19,059 nucleotides of DNA. It comes from Ochromonadaceae sp. CCMP2298 (Eukaryota; Sar; Synurophyceae; Ochromonadales; Ochromonadaceae). Shown here piece after piece: positions 18,654 to 19,059 of the stretch. A program made the position numbers and the translations under genes. Under the pieces are notes generated by a model. It saw nothing but the letters and a program-made list of their open reading frames with translations, was not told the origin of the DNA and did not search any database. The DNA lies in assembly GCA_026770595.1 (NCBI GenBank), contig MU633943.1, forward strand, positions 1 through 19,059, read 5' to 3'. The first letter of the stretch is position 1; every line of letters begins with the position of its first letter.

Positions 18654-19059
18654 AATCTACCGGTACACGAATCTGCCCCACCAAGAAGGGTCCTCGAAAT
18701 GTAAATAAATCAGATTGAAGAGCACATCGAGTTCTACCTTGCGTGATGAGCTTTTGGGCGGAGACGAAGTGGAGGGGGTCTAGATTCTAGCCAACAATCA
18801 GCCGACCAAAAATTTTCTCCGGTGATCGACCTGTAATTATCACGCGGTACTAAAGAGGCTCTTCGCATTATAACCCTATATTTAGAATTGGGTCTTAGTG
18901 CCCTCAGCCGGACTTCTTGGTACCAATAGGTGGCGATAATTCGTGGCAGAGAAATCGTTTCATGGGAACGCACCCCTTTTTGGGGAAGGGGCTGGATGCG
19001 CAAATGTTGGACTACAGGGGACATGGGAACTCTACGTATAGGCGCTATAGTCCATAATG
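18654..19059. other. Right-end spacer, no gene recognised
   Basis: About 400 bp upstream of the minus-strand relic. I see nothing protein-like. Small structures: a CCCCTT/AAGGGG hairpin (18973-18978 with 18986-18991) and a direct repeat CATGGGAAC (18961-18969 and 19022-19030). A 96-codon minus-strand frame here has no recognisable motifs and is left out. Confidence 0.4.

Noticed and set aside
1-19059. A novel multi-gene defence or metabolic system
   Set aside because: Only one convincing intact gene is present, with transposon-derived relics on both sides. Nothing suggests co-operating genes.

Overview
This is nuclear DNA from a ciliated or flagellated eukaryote, probably a unicellular protist, alga or zoosporic fungus. 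The evidence is a full-length cytoplasmic dynein-2 heavy chain gene (the retrograde intraflagellar transport motor), a spliceosomal intron, and a eukaryotic cut-and-paste DNA transposon. The dynein gene is strongly biased to G/C at third codon positions and has almost no introns. The flanking DNA is less GC-rich and repeat-laden. I cannot name the lineage from the sequence.

Left part (1-2914): a 2.77-kb Tc1/mariner/IS630-type element occupies 141-2912. It is bounded by 33-bp imperfect terminal inverted repeats (27 of 33 identical) and a TA target-site duplication (139-140 and 2913-2914). Its minus-strand transposase is split over two frames (2571-1468, then 1520-138). The segment expected to carry the first catalytic aspartate is not visible, so this copy looks inactive. 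The first 138 bases hold no recognisable gene.

Centre (2915-16406): 296 bp of upstream DNA is followed by the dynein-2 heavy chain on the plus strand. It has a short first exon (3211-3338), a 101-nt GT-AG intron (3339-3439) and one giant second exon (3440-16406), giving 4364 residues. The tail, linker, six-AAA ring, stalk with microtubule-binding domain and C-terminal region are all present in order. The catalytic AAA1 site is intact. A charged, lysine/glutamate-rich linker after AAA4 looks expanded.

Right part (16407-19059): accessory, decayed sequence. It holds a palindrome cluster (16715-16750), an unrecognised short plus-strand reading frame (16956-17210) that runs into a patch of 11-bp repeats (TCTCACTATGA), a CT-rich microsatellite, and a minus-strand reading frame (18653-17294). 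That last frame looks like the broken front part of a repetitive-family protein: it has an in-frame TGA, needs an 85-nt intron or a frameshift, and ends in the microsatellite.

The only clearly functional gene is the dynein. The rest reads as transposon insertion and decay on both sides of it. I see no CRISPR array, no rRNA or tRNA gene, and no convincing multi-gene system.
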